Below are positions 8,865 through 20,321 of a stretch of 64,000 nt of DNA, in pieces (the first letter of the stretch is position 1; every line of letters begins with the position of its first letter). The DNA comes from Chromobacterium sp. ATCC 53434. Lineage in GTDB: Bacteria > Pseudomonadota > Gammaproteobacteria > Burkholderiales > Chromobacteriaceae. The translations under genes were made by a program, and so were the position numbers. Under the pieces are notes generated by a model that was not told the DNA's origin, did no database searches, and was given only the letters and a program-made list of their open reading frames with translations. The DNA lies in contig NZ_CP025429.1 in assembly GCF_002848345.1 (NCBI RefSeq), forward strand, positions 2,852,001 through 2,916,000, in the 5' to 3' direction.

Positions 8865-10019
8865 ATGACCCAGACAACGCAGCCCGGCGCCGACGCGCAC
8901 CCCACCGCACACTGGCAGGAAGCCGGCGCCGAACGCAGCGCCCGCTGGCGCTCCGAAGCCGGCCTGCCGCCGCCCAAACGCATCGTGATCGCCGACGACA
9001 GCCTGTCGGCCGACGCCGCCTACAAGCTGGCCTGCGAAGGCGGCACCCTGCTGTGGCGCGGCGACTACCAGAACGCCCGCCAGCTGCTGCAGGCACTGGC
9101 GCGGCGCGTGGACCGCAAGGGCGCCAAGGCCGGCGCCACGCCGCTGGAATCGTTCCACCTGCACCGCCAGGCGCAGGGACGCCGCGCGCAGATCCTGTCG
9201 CGGCTGGTGCTGCCGCTAGACGCCGACTACATCATCCCGCTGCGGCGCGCGCCCGATCTGAGCCAGGCCTGCCTGGAAGCCTACGGCGAGGGCGGCGAAG
9301 CGTCGCTGGTGCCGCTGCGCGAGCTCTTGGGCCTGATAGGCGCCCACGAATGGCGCAAGAAGGGCGTGGAAGTGAAAGCGCTGGCCGCGCGCATCCACCC
9401 GCATTACGGCGTATTCGCGCCGATACGCGGCGAATACGTCGATCTAGTCGCCGACGCGCCGCTGCCCGGCACCGCGCTGGCCTTCGACATCGGCACCGGC
9501 AGCGGCGTGCTGGCGGCGCTACTGGCCAAGCGCGGCGTGGCCCGCGTCGTCGCCACCGATCAGGACGCGCGCGCGCTGGCCTGCGCCGCCGACAATCTGC
9601 AACGACTGAAGCTGGATGGCCAGGTGGAATTGCAACGCGCCAATCTGTTCCCCGAGGGACGGACGCAACTGGCGATATGCAATCCGCCCTGGCTGCCGGC
9701 CAAGCCCAGCTCGGCGATAGAATACGCGGTCTACGACCCGGACAGCGCCATGCTGCGCGGCTATCTGGACGGCCTGGCCGAACACCTGCTGCCCGGCGGC
9801 GAAGGCTGGCTGATCCTGTCCGACCTGGCCGAGCACCTGGGCCTGCGCCCGCGCGAGCAACTGCTGCAATGGATGGACCAGGCCGGCCTCGTCGTGCTGG
9901 GCCGGCTGGACGTCAAGCCCAGCCACAAGAAGGCGGTGGAACAGACCGACGGCCTGAGCGCGGCGCGTCAGGCCGAAATCACCAGCCTGTGGCGGCTGGG
10001 CGTCAAAACGCCGGTCTGA
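8865..10019 (+). CDS. Class I SAM-dependent methyltransferase (HemK/N6-type NPPW)
   Basis: 384 residues. An N-terminal accessory region (about 1-190) precedes a Rossmann methyltransferase domain. Motif I is LAFDIGTGSGVLAALLAKRG around residues 206-225; the acidic loop VVATDQDARAL and the catalytic NPPW motif (AICNPPWLPA, about 267-276) follow. NPPY/W marks enzymes that methylate planar nitrogens in glutamine side chains (PrmB/PrmC type) or adenine. The target is not evident, because the N-terminal region is not the usual PrmB or PrmC helical domain. The Shine-Dalgarno is weak. It converges with the thioredoxin-like gene 28 bp downstream. Confidence 0.8.
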   Translation: MTQTTQPGADAHPTAHWQEAGAERSARWRSEAGLPPPKRIVIADDSLSADAAYKLACEGGTLLWRGDYQNARQLLQALARRVDRKGAKAGATPLESFHLHRQAQGRRAQILSRLVLPLDADYIIPLRRAPDLSQACLEAYGEGGEASLVPLRELLGLIGAHEWRKKGVEVKALAARIHPHYGVFAPIRGEYVDLVADAPLPGTALAFDIGTGSGVLAALLAKRGVARVVATDQDARALACAADNLQRLKLDGQVELQRANLFPEGRTQLAICNPPWLPAKPSSAIEYAVYDPDSAMLRGYLDGLAEHLLPGGEGWLILSDLAEHLGLRPREQLLQWMDQAGLVVLGRLDVKPSHKKAVEQTDGLSAARQAEITSLWRLGVKTPV

Positions 10020-10047
10020 GACCGCGCCGCCCCGGCCTGCCTCCCGG

Positions 10048-10359
10048 CTAGACGCCGGCCGGCAGCGCCTCCAGATCGCCCAGACTCTGCGGCCTCACCG
10101 CGCGACCGATCTCGACGCCGTCGCGCAGCAGGACGAAGCTGGGCCACAGCTTGACGCCGTACAGCCGCCCCAGCCGTCGGCCCTTGCCGTCCTCCACCGC
10201 CAGATGGCGCAGAGACGGGTGCGCGGACAAGAACTGCGCCAGCAGCGGCTGCGCGCCCTGGCAATGCGGACACCAGTCGACGCCGAACTCCAACAGCGTC
10301 AGGCCCGGCAGCGCCGCCACGTCCTCCGGCGAGGGATTGTCGATCAGATAATGCGTCAT
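10048..10359 (-). CDS. Thioredoxin-like protein
   Basis: 103 residues, one thioredoxin fold. The active-site motif is WCPHC in LLEFGVDWCPHCQGAQP (about residue 29). The cis-Pro loop is KLWPSFVLLRDG, and there is a GRAV segment near the end. There is no signal peptide, so it is probably a cytosolic dithiol reductant or thiol-disulphide exchange protein. CPHC is more oxidising than the CGPC of classical thioredoxin. The gene lies downstream of a terminator at 10376-10400 and therefore probably has its own promoter, which must sit in the short space between. Confidence 0.85.
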   Translation of the reverse strand: MTHYLIDNPSPEDVAALPGLTLLEFGVDWCPHCQGAQPLLAQFLSAHPSLRHLAVEDGKGRRLGRLYGVKLWPSFVLLRDGVEIGRAVRPQSLGDLEALPAGV

Positions 10360-10375
10360 GCGCCCGCTCCAATGG

Positions 10376-10400
10376 AAAAACACCCGCTCGCGGCGGGTGT
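10376..10400 (-). terminator. Terminator after the VOC gene
   Basis: Stem ACACCCGC (10380-10387) / GCGGGTGT (10393-10400) with a 5-nt loop. Read on the minus strand it is followed by TTTTT. Confidence 0.7.
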
Positions 10401-10415
10401 CTCGAACAACGGGGA

Positions 10416-10862
10416 TCAAACGGCCAACTGGCCGCCCAGCTTCAGCTTGCCGACCAGCCAGGTGTGGTCGTAGCTGACGATCTCGTACGGATTGCCGAAC
10501 GGGTCGACGAAGGACAGCGCGCAGAAGAAGCGGTGGTCGCGCACCGAATCGCGGGCGATGCTCTGGCCTTCTCGATTGGTGACGCGCTCGCCGGCCAGCT
10601 GGTCTATCCATTCGACGAACTCCTGGCCGCTGACCACGAAGGCGACCGCGCCCTGAGCGCCGGATGGCGCCGCGTCGGGATCTTCGCTGATCGCCAGCCG
10701 CACATTGCCGCTGGCATTGGCCAGCATCGCGGTATTGTGCTCGCCGTCGGTCTTGTAACGCGTGTCGGCCACCAGGCCCAGCACGCGCTGGTACCATTTC
10801 AGCGCCGCCGCAGCGTCCTTGACGCGGATGTGGATGTGATCGATTTTGCCTAAGCTCAGCAT
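10416..10862 (-). CDS. VOC (glyoxalase/bleomycin-resistance fold) family protein
   Basis: 148 residues, two beta-alpha-beta-beta-beta units. The first starts KIDHIHIRVKDAAAALKWYQ with the metal-ligand His; the second contains CALSFVDPFGNPYEIVSYDH with the terminal Glu ligand typical of VOC metalloproteins. VOC proteins include glyoxalases, dioxygenases and antibiotic-binding proteins; the specific reaction cannot be assigned. It stands 61 bp downstream of uvrA on the same strand. A GC-rich palindrome at 10891-10908 lies between them. Confidence 0.85.
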   Translation of the reverse strand: MLSLGKIDHIHIRVKDAAAALKWYQRVLGLVADTRYKTDGEHNTAMLANASGNVRLAISEDPDAAPSGAQGAVAFVVSGQEFVEWIDQLAGERVTNREGQSIARDSVRDHRFFCALSFVDPFGNPYEIVSYDHTWLVGKLKLGGQLAV

Positions 10863-10923
10863 GCCTGCCTCTTGTATTCGGTGTGTCTGGCGCCGGCCGT
10901 GGCCGGCGCATCGTTTTGACGTA

Positions 10924-13755
<2,832 letters not shown>

Positions 13756-13921
13756 AAGAAGCTGTTACTCACCGTCGTCAGGGAACCTGTTAATATACCC
13801 GACTTGGCCGGGCCGACTCCACTCGTCCGTGCAGCGGCGACACCGAATCTGCCGTTTCGCCGTCATCCATTTGCCCGGCGCGGTCGTTAAAACCAAGATA
13901 CCCAAGAACGAAACACACCGC

Positions 13922-15283
13922 ATGAATGCCACTGAACTGCGGGCCAGCCTGGGGCTGGCCGGTATCTACGCCCTGCGCATGCTGGGCATGTTCCTGATCC
14001 TGCCCGTCTTCGCCATCTACGCCAAAACCCTGCAGGGCGCCGACAACCACACGCTGATCGGCATCGCGCTGGGCAGTTACGGCCTGACCCAGGCCATCCT
14101 GCAACTGCCGCTGGGCATGCTGTCCGACCGCATCGGCCGCAAGAAGGTGATCTACGGCGGCCTGCTGCTGTTCGCGCTGGGCAGCTTCGTCGCCGCCGGC
14201 GCGCACGACATTGCCACGCTGACCATCGGCCGCGTGATCCAGGGCGCCGGCGCCATCTCCGCCGCCATCACCGCGCTATTGGCCGACCTGACCCGCGAGG
14301 AAAACCGCACCAAGGCGATGGCGATGATAGGCATGTCGATCGGCACCACCTTCGCCGCCAGCCTGGTGCTGGGCCCGCTGCTGGCGAAGTATATCGGCGT
14401 CAACGGCATCTTCGCGCTGACCGGCTTCCTGTCGCTGGCGGCGCTGATTGGCGTATGGCTGATCATTCCGGATCCGGCGCAGTCGCGCTTCCACTCCGAC
14501 ACCGAGGCCAACGCCAAACGGCTGCCGGCGGTGCTCAGAAACGGCCAGCTGCTGCGGCTGAACTACGGCATCTTCGCGCTGCACGCGGCGCAGATGGCGA
14601 TGTTCGTCACCGTGCCCTTCGCGCTGATCAAGACCGCCCACCTGGACAAATCCCAGCACTGGCAGGTCTACCTGCCGGTGACGGTGATAGGTTTCATCCT
14701 GATGGTGCCCGCCATCATCTACGGCGAGAAGAAGGCCAGGCTGAAGCCGGTCTTCATCGGCGCCATCGCGCTGATGACCGCCGCCCAGCTGGGCATGGCG
14801 CTGGCGCTGGACAGCTTCTGGCAGATCGCCAGCTGGCTGTCGCTGTACTTCATCGCCTTCAACATTCTGGAGGCGACGCTGCCGTCGCTGATCTCCAAGA
14901 TCGCCCCGGCCGACGCCAAGGGCACGGCCATAGGCGTCTACAACACCTCGCAATCATTCGGCCTCTTCCTCGGCGCGGCCGCCGGCGGCTGGCTGTACAG
15001 CCATTACGGCCCGGCCGGCGTGTTCGGCTTCACCACGCTGCTGATGCTGTCCTGGCTGATCTGGTCGCTGGGCATGCAGGCGCCGAAGGCGGTGCGCTCG
15101 GTGATGCTCCACATCGGCGACGCCTGGCAGGGCGATGCCGAGGCCTTGTCGCGCGAGCTGGCCTCGGTGGCCGGCGTCGACGAGGCGGTGGTGGTGCTGG
15201 CCGACCGCGTCGCCTATCTGAAGGTGTCGCAACAGCAGTGGGACGAGACCGAGGTCCGCCGGCTGATAGACGCCACGTTCTAA
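13922..15283 (+). CDS. yajR: MFS transporter with C-terminal ferredoxin-like (YAM) domain, YajR-like
   Basis: 453 residues. Twelve transmembrane helices (about 10-390) with the MFS motif A LGMLSDRIGRKKVI between helices 2 and 3. After helix 12 a soluble segment of about 60 residues (VMLHIGDAWQGDAEALSREL to the end) has the beta-alpha-beta pattern of a ferredoxin-like domain. This matches E. coli YajR in both length (about 454) and architecture. The transported substrate is unknown. ATG 13922 was chosen because upstream in-frame sequence encodes no membrane protein and overlaps uvrA. A terminator hairpin follows at 15300-15329. Confidence 0.88.
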   Translation: MNATELRASLGLAGIYALRMLGMFLILPVFAIYAKTLQGADNHTLIGIALGSYGLTQAILQLPLGMLSDRIGRKKVIYGGLLLFALGSFVAAGAHDIATLTIGRVIQGAGAISAAITALLADLTREENRTKAMAMIGMSIGTTFAASLVLGPLLAKYIGVNGIFALTGFLSLAALIGVWLIIPDPAQSRFHSDTEANAKRLPAVLRNGQLLRLNYGIFALHAAQMAMFVTVPFALIKTAHLDKSQHWQVYLPVTVIGFILMVPAIIYGEKKARLKPVFIGAIALMTAAQLGMALALDSFWQIASWLSLYFIAFNILEATLPSLISKIAPADAKGTAIGVYNTSQSFGLFLGAAAGGWLYSHYGPAGVFGFTTLLMLSWLIWSLGMQAPKAVRSVMLHIGDAWQGDAEALSRELASVAGVDEAVVVLADRVAYLKVSQQQWDETEVRRLIDATF

Positions 15284-15299
15284 GCCCCCGGACGCCATC

Positions 15300-15329
15300 A
15301 AGGGCGGTCTTGAGCATAAGGCCGCCCTT
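15300..15329 (+). terminator. Terminator-like hairpin after yajR
   Basis: AAGGGCGGTCTT / AAGGCCGCCCTT, a 12-bp stem with one G-U pair and a 6-nt loop (GAGCAT). It lies 17 bp after the stop codon and has no clear T-run. Confidence 0.5.
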
Positions 15330-15648
15330 AGACATTTCAGACATCGCAACAGTAGTTAACAACTCGGTCGTCCGGATTCACATCGGCTTTCAATTCCGTC
15401 ACGAAATCCGCCATGTTCGCCGAATGGCATGCAATACAATGATTTTCATCAAATCAGCAACAAGGAAAACATGAGACGCCATGCCTGAGGCCTAGCGCCG
15501 CGCCACGCCGCGGGCCACCAGACTCAGCCATGCCGTTTCCCGCCTGTACGCCGAGGGGCGCCTCCCGCGCCATTCGACCTCGCGCTTCCCCATCCCACTC
15601 GACGCCCCTGCGGGCGCGCAATCCGCCTGAACTTGGCAAGGAGACTCC

Positions 15649-15801
15649 ATGAAGTCTGCGATTCGGACGACTCTCTCCCTCACCTCCAGCGGTGTTTACG
15701 CATTGAAGACGGCATCCCGATGCGAAATCGGCAAGCCCGCCCCGATATCGATGCGGACATCCGGCAAAGGCATCAGCCATCCGCCGCGCGGCAACAACTG
15801 A
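15649..15801 (+). CDS. Candidate small ORF upstream of the DUF1460 gene
   Basis: 50 codons, ATG 15649 to TGA 15801. AAGGAG lies 5 nt before the start, a better ribosome-binding site than the downstream gene has, and the ORF ends 14 bp before the DUF1460 start. The peptide (MKSAIRTTLSLTSSGVYAL at its start) is basic and has no recognisable domain. It could be a leader peptide or a real small protein. The rest of 15330-15815 holds nothing else I can identify. Confidence 0.35.
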   Translation: MKSAIRTTLSLTSSGVYALKTASRCEIGKPAPISMRTSGKGISHPPRGNN

Positions 15802-15815
15802 ACGAGAGCCCGATC

Positions 15816-16664
15816 ATGAGAAAAACGCTATTGGCGGCATGGCTCCTCTTTCCTGGCGCGGCATATGCAGACAACAACATTGATTTTCACAATATAAAAG
15901 AGCAAAAACTGATTGAGATATTCCAGCAAAACGAAAAATCTCCGCCCGGCTGGAAGATAAAAATCTTTTCAAGCCTTTTCCTGGGAAACGCCTACTTCCC
16001 CAGCAGATTGATAGGCTCGAATCATGCCGATGAAAAACTGGTGGTGGACTTCGGCAGGTTGGACTGCTTCACTTATCTGGATTATGTCGAGTCGTTGCGG
16101 CGCTCCTCCAGCATCCATAATTTTGTCGAAAATGTGATGTTCACCCGCTACGTCGAAGGGAAAGTCAGTTATCTCTCCAGAAAGCACTTCTTCTCCGACT
16201 GGGTCAGCACCGAGCCGCGCTATGTGAAAGATGTGACGCAGTCCATCAGCAGCCTCGCCATAACCGTAGTCAAACAAATCAATCAAAGGGCAGACGGCAG
16301 CCCTTACATTGCCGGGCTGAAAACGAAGCGCCGAAACATCAGCTACATACCTGGCGAAAAAATAGACGACGACGCGCTGAAGAGATTAAAGGACGGGGAC
16401 TACATCGGGATTTACGCTGAGGCCGCGGGACTGGATGTCACGCATACCGGCATTTTCGTCCGCCAGCCCGACGGCCCTATGTTTAGAAACGCCTCAGCGC
16501 TGTCCAGCAATATGAAGGTTGTGGACTCGCCCTTTCTCAACTACGTGAAAAAATGGCCCGGAATCATCGTCTATCGGGCCATCGATGCGCAGTCATCGCC
16601 AACGTCGGGCACGCCTGATGCCGAGCGGCAAACCGCCGGACTCAACGCGAAGCAAACGCTTTGA
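15816..16664 (+). CDS. DUF1460 (N-acetylmuramoyl-L-alanine amidase-like) periplasmic protein
   Basis: 282 residues. ATG 15816 gives a signal peptide (MRKTLLAAWLLFPGAAYA). The mature protein carries the DUF1460 pattern: LDCFTYLDYVESL with the likely catalytic Cys around residue 87, and DVTHTGIFVR with the likely catalytic His around 218. DUF1460 has an NlpC/P60-like papain fold and members act on cell-wall peptides. Its base composition is AT-richer than its neighbours, which may indicate recent acquisition. The start lacks a good Shine-Dalgarno and may be coupled to the small ORF just upstream. Confidence 0.78.
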   Translation: MRKTLLAAWLLFPGAAYADNNIDFHNIKEQKLIEIFQQNEKSPPGWKIKIFSSLFLGNAYFPSRLIGSNHADEKLVVDFGRLDCFTYLDYVESLRRSSSIHNFVENVMFTRYVEGKVSYLSRKHFFSDWVSTEPRYVKDVTQSISSLAITVVKQINQRADGSPYIAGLKTKRRNISYIPGEKIDDDALKRLKDGDYIGIYAEAAGLDVTHTGIFVRQPDGPMFRNASALSSNMKVVDSPFLNYVKKWPGIIVYRAIDAQSSPTSGTPDAERQTAGLNAKQTL

Positions 16665-16830
16665 CTCGCCGCGCCGGCTCGATGGCCAGTAGTCGTCGGC
16701 CAGGCAAACACGCCGCCGGCCGAACCGCAAGCAGGCCCGAGCCTCTTCACCGAGTTTGACATTTGAATGCGGCGGAGGCCGCGCCCCGCCATCGCGAAAC
16801 GCAGCCTCCGCCGCCTATGCCTCCAACAAC

Positions 16831-17505
16831 TTATTTTTGCGGCTGCGCCGGCTCGGCCACGTAGATCTCGACGCGACGGTTCATCGCGCGGCCGGACACG
16901 GTGCCGTTGTCGGCCACCGGCTCGCGCGAGCCGCGGCCATCGATGCCGATGCGGTTGACGTCCACGCCGCGCGACGCCAGATAACCCTGCGTCGCCTTGG
17001 CGCGGTTGACCGACAACGGGTTGTTGATCGCGTCGGTGCCGGTGTTGTCGGTATGGCCGATGATGTTGACCGAGGTCACCGGGTTCTGCTGCAGCGTCGT
17101 GGCCAGCTTGTCCAGCACCGGTTTCAGGCTGGGCTTCAGCGCGTAGCTGCCGGTATCGAAGGAGGCGTCGCTGGGGATATTGATCTTCAGCCGGTTGTCG
17201 GCGGTTTGGCTGACGCCTATGCCGGTTCCCTTGGTCGCCTGCTCCATCGCCTCTTTCTGCTTCTGCATGTGCTGCGACCACAGATAGCCGCCGCCTGCGC
17301 CCAACAGGCCGCCGATCGCCGCGCCGGTGGCCGCGCTGCGTCCGCCGTGGCCGCCCGCGGTCAAGGCGCCGATCGCCGCGCCCACGCCGGCGCCGATCGC
17401 CGCGCCGCCTCCGACGCCCTTCTGCGTGTCGCTCATATTGGCGCAGCCTCCAAGGCCCACCACGCTCGCCACCAGCATCGACACCACCGCGTTTTTCATC
17501 ATCAT
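16831..17505 (-). CDS. OmpA-family lipoprotein with Gly-zipper domain
   Basis: 224 residues from ATG 17505 (AGGAGA 8 nt upstream). The lipoprotein signal has the lipobox LGGC near residue 21. A Gly-zipper region follows (GGGAAIGAGVGAAIGAL, then GAAIGGLLGAGGGYLW), typical of membrane-associated YMGG domains. The C-terminal half is an OmpA domain that binds peptidoglycan: NIIGHTDNTGTDAINNPLS, VNRAKATQGYLASRGV, and GSREPVADN with NRRVEI near the end. It is therefore an outer-membrane anchor to peptidoglycan, similar to E. coli YiaD. It is monocistronic and divergent from ssb. Confidence 0.9.
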   Translation of the reverse strand: MMMKNAVVSMLVASVVGLGGCANMSDTQKGVGGGAAIGAGVGAAIGALTAGGHGGRSAATGAAIGGLLGAGGGYLWSQHMQKQKEAMEQATKGTGIGVSQTADNRLKINIPSDASFDTGSYALKPSLKPVLDKLATTLQQNPVTSVNIIGHTDNTGTDAINNPLSVNRAKATQGYLASRGVDVNRIGIDGRGSREPVADNGTVSGRAMNRRVEIYVAEPAQPQK

Positions 17506-17683
17506 GCTTGCATTCTCCTCACAAAGATTCAGGAAAGACCGCGCCCGACCTGGCCGGTTCCCGCCATGACTGGCGGCGCGCAAACCGGCGCCAGCCGCGC
17601 CAACGACGGAATGCTACAGCCTACGCCGAAACATCCGCCCCCGCACCCTCCGGTTTTCACGCGAGCCGCCCGCGATTGCCGTG

Positions 17684-17689
17684 TATAAT
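17684..17689 (+). promoter_or_regulatory. Consensus -10 element upstream of ssb
   Basis: Perfect TATAAT, 190 bp before the ssb start. No good -35 at 16-18 bp spacing was seen, so transcription may need an activator, or the hexamer may be fortuitous. Confidence 0.35.
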
Positions 17690-17878
17690 GTCGCCCAATC
17701 GTTCGGCCCGCGCCCGGCCGCTCGGGTTCCGCCGCCCCGGCCTTTTCGGCAGGTGGCGGCCCGACGCGGCGCGCCGACTTGGATACCACGGGCAAATCCG
17801 ACGGCGCCGGCAGCCGGCGCCCGACCGGGCCGCCGTCCCGGCGCAGGCCAAGCAGTATGAACTTATCCGGAGAATCGA

Positions 17879-18352
17879 ATGAACAGCATCACCTTTGACG
17901 GCCGTCTGGCCGCCGACGCCGAACTGCGTTACACCCCGAGCGGCGAGCCCGTCCTGTCGTTCCGCGTGGCCAGCGACATCGGCTTCGGCGAGCGCAAGAG
18001 CACCAACTGGTTCAGCTGCCAGGTATGGGGCAAGCGCGGTGAATCGCTGAAGAACTACCTGGCCAAGGGCCAGCAGGTGACGGTCTACGGCCAGCTGACG
18101 CTGCGCGAATGGCAGGACAAGGACGGCAACAAGCGCGTGTCGCCGGACGTGCGCGTCAACGAACTGAGCCTGCAGGGCGGCCGCAACGAGATGGGCGGCG
18201 GCGCCTCCTCCGGCGGCATGGGCGGCGGCATGGACGATGGCTACGGCTACAACGCGCCGGCCCAGCGCCAGGAAGCGCCGGCCGCGCCGCGCCGCCAGGA
18301 GCCGAAGCCGGCTCCGCGCATGGACGACATGGACGACGACATCCCGTTCTGA
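17879..18352 (+). CDS. ssb: Single-stranded DNA-binding protein (divergent OB fold)
   Basis: 157 residues. Residues 1-105 are an SSB-type OB fold (DGRLAADAELRYTPSGEPVL, FRVAS, WFSCQVWGK, YLAKGQQVTVYGQLTLREW). A Gly/Pro/Gln-rich linker follows, and the protein ends in the conserved acidic tip MDDDIPF that recruits replication and repair partners. The OB fold is shorter in its L45 region and diverges from E. coli SSB (starting MNSITFDGRL). GGAG lies 10 nt upstream of ATG 17879. It is followed by a strong terminator. Acidic tip plus OB fold make the call firm. Confidence 0.93.
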   Translation: MNSITFDGRLAADAELRYTPSGEPVLSFRVASDIGFGERKSTNWFSCQVWGKRGESLKNYLAKGQQVTVYGQLTLREWQDKDGNKRVSPDVRVNELSLQGGRNEMGGGASSGGMGGGMDDGYGYNAPAQRQEAPAAPRRQEPKPAPRMDDMDDDIPF

Positions 18353-18383
18353 TGGTCACCTGACCTGACAATGTAAACAAAAC

Positions 18384-18415
18384 AAGCCGAATCATTGATT
18401 TGATTCGGCTTTTTC
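18384..18415 (+). terminator. Rho-independent terminator after ssb
   Basis: Perfect 11-bp stem AAGCCGAATCA / TGATTCGGCTT with a 6-nt loop, then TTTTTCTTT. Confidence 0.92.
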
Positions 18416-18586
18416 TTTATTCACATTTAAAAACACCATTGGCATTGCCGATGACATGCGCCTGTCTTTAACATGCTTCTGCCCCGAATCGGCGCGCCCT
18501 TCCCCCGCGCGCCTCCTCTCTGCAAGCGGCTCCGGCCGGAATGAGGCCGGCCGGCCATCATGTGGAATTTTCGGCAACCAGGACTC

Positions 18587-19495
18587 ATGACAAAATTCAC
18601 CCTGCAGGATTTCCAGCTCTTTGTCCGGCTTGCCGAATCTCTGTCTGTCGCCGCGGTGGCGCGGGAGCGAGGCGAGCATCCGAGTCGGATATCGCGCATG
18701 CTGTCCCATATGGAGGCGGAATGCGGACTGCGCTTGTTTCACCGCAGCACCCACGGCTTGTCGCTGACCGACGACGGCTGCATTTTTCTCGAACACGCCA
18801 AGACCATCACTCGCGATGCGGACGCCCTGGCCGACGACCTGGCGGCGCGCAGCAATCGGGTCTTCGGCCTGGTCAGAATCAGCGCGCCATGCATCCTCGC
18901 CGAATACGTGCTGATTCCGCGTTTGCGCCAACTGGCCCACCGTCACGCCGACCTCAACATCAGCCTGCACATCTCCGACCGGCAGGTCGATATGTCGACC
19001 GAAGGCATAGACATCGCCGTCAGAGCGGGCATCTCGCCGCGCGACACCCATGTGGCGCGCAAGCTCGGATCGCACCGCAGGGCCTTGTACGCCTCGCCCG
19101 CCTATCTGGCGGCGCGCGGCATGCCAGAAACGCCGCGGGACCTGGCGCGGCACGATCTGATCGCCAATGCCGCGGTCAGCGCTCACAATCAATGGCCGTT
19201 CGACGAAGACGACGCCTTGTCCGTCCTGCCGGTGGCCGGGCGGATACAGGCCGACAATACCGCCGCCATCGTCTCGTTGGCGCAGGCGGGCCTGGGCATC
19301 GGCCGCATCAACAAGGTGATCGGCCAGGAACTGGCTGCGCGCGGGAGCCTGACACAAGTCCTGGCCGGCTACGAGGACCCGACCGAGTTCGAAATCTCGG
19401 CCGTGACCCTCGCGCCGCGCAACCGGGTGCCCAAGATATCGGCCTGCCTGGATTTTCTGGCGGAATGCTTCAGCGCGTTCAGAGAGCCTGCCTGA
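18587..19495 (+). CDS. LysR-family transcriptional regulator
   Basis: 302 residues from ATG 18587 (AGGA 8-9 nt upstream; an alternative start at 18560 adds nine residues). Residues 3-62 are the LysR helix-turn-helix (FQLFVRLAESLSVAAVARE, RISRMLSHMEAECGLRLFHR, LTDDG). Residues about 90-290 form the periplasmic-binding-like effector domain, with GIDIAVRAGISPRDTHVARK. It converges with the heme-binding-family gene six bases downstream. Its target is not evident: LysR proteins usually act on a divergent neighbour, and here the upstream neighbour is ssb. Confidence 0.88.
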   Translation: MTKFTLQDFQLFVRLAESLSVAAVARERGEHPSRISRMLSHMEAECGLRLFHRSTHGLSLTDDGCIFLEHAKTITRDADALADDLAARSNRVFGLVRISAPCILAEYVLIPRLRQLAHRHADLNISLHISDRQVDMSTEGIDIAVRAGISPRDTHVARKLGSHRRALYASPAYLAARGMPETPRDLARHDLIANAAVSAHNQWPFDEDDALSVLPVAGRIQADNTAAIVSLAQAGLGIGRINKVIGQELAARGSLTQVLAGYEDPTEFEISAVTLAPRNRVPKISACLDFLAECFSAFREPA

Positions 19496-19501
19496 CAAGC
19501 A

Positions 19502-20065
19502 CTAGAGACGGCCCTTGATCTTGTCGATGCCGGCCTGCGCGCAGGCCTCGTCGTCCAGGCTTTTCGGCGCGCCGCTGACGCCGATCGCGGCAATCGCCTG
19601 TCCGTTCTGCTTCAGCAAGACGGCGCCCGGCAGCATCAACAGAATGGACGCGCCATTGCTCGCGGCGGGCGAGACCTTGCCGATCAGCGCGCTATTGCTG
19701 TCCACCCCCTGCATCGGCCCCATGCTCATCACGGTGTAAGCCTTGCGATAGGAAAACTCCTGGGAGTGGATAGGGCTGCCGTCGCCGCGCGCCTGCAGCT
19801 TGATCACGCCATCCGGATCGACGATCGTGACGGCGACTTTGAGCCCCTTGGCCTCGCACACCCGCACCGTCTCGCCGACGGCGTCCATCGCCAGCGACAG
19901 CGGCAAACCGCCCGGCGCCGGGAGCGTTTGCCCGCATGCGGAAACCGACAGCGTCGACGCGATGCCGAACCATGCCAGCCCCATCGTCGCTTTGCGCAAG
20001 AAACCGCGTTTCACCGCGCCATCGCATTCGATCTTCATCGTTCGCACACTCATCTCAAGCTCCAT
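19502..20065 (-). CDS. GlcG/HbpS-family (DUF336) heme-binding-like protein
   Basis: 187 residues. A signal-like segment (MGLAWFGIASTLSVSACG) near residues 28-45 ends in a possible lipobox SAC, so export or lipidation is likely; the precise start is uncertain between several Met codons. The mature domain has the GlcG/HbpS pattern: LAMDAVGETVRVCEAKGL, VTIVDPDGVIKLQARGD, SYRKAYTVMSM, then a Gly-rich loop and IAAIGVSGAP before the C-terminal helix. Related proteins bind heme or small aromatic or aldehyde ligands. It is transcribed towards the LysR gene. Confidence 0.75.
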   Translation of the reverse strand: MELEMSVRTMKIECDGAVKRGFLRKATMGLAWFGIASTLSVSACGQTLPAPGGLPLSLAMDAVGETVRVCEAKGLKVAVTIVDPDGVIKLQARGDGSPIHSQEFSYRKAYTVMSMGPMQGVDSNSALIGKVSPAASNGASILLMLPGAVLLKQNGQAIAAIGVSGAPKSLDDEACAQAGIDKIKGRL

Positions 20066-20321
20066 GACAGTACCGGCATCCGGATGGCATGACTATCGCA
20101 GTTCGCGCTTGCGGCAGAAACCGGACGAGGCGCAATTCGGTATTGCAGAACCGGCACGACGGAAAACGGTCCACCCTCTACCCACCACCGGCGACGCCGA
20201 TAGGAAATATCCGACAGTACCCTCGGCATCGCCGTCGCCGGTCTCGCCCGGCGACAATGCGCGGCGCGCGGTTCCGGCTTCGGCATCCGGCGCGCCCTCT
20301 GTCACCTCATGGAGTCGAACA

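Noticed and set aside
10891..10908. GC palindrome after uvrA as terminator
   Set aside because: CGCCGGCC-gt-GGCCGGCG has almost no loop and no T-run on the minus strand.
13756..13921. LexA box in front of uvrA
   Set aside because: CTGTTAATATACCC occurs, but the second half ACAG is missing at the required spacing.
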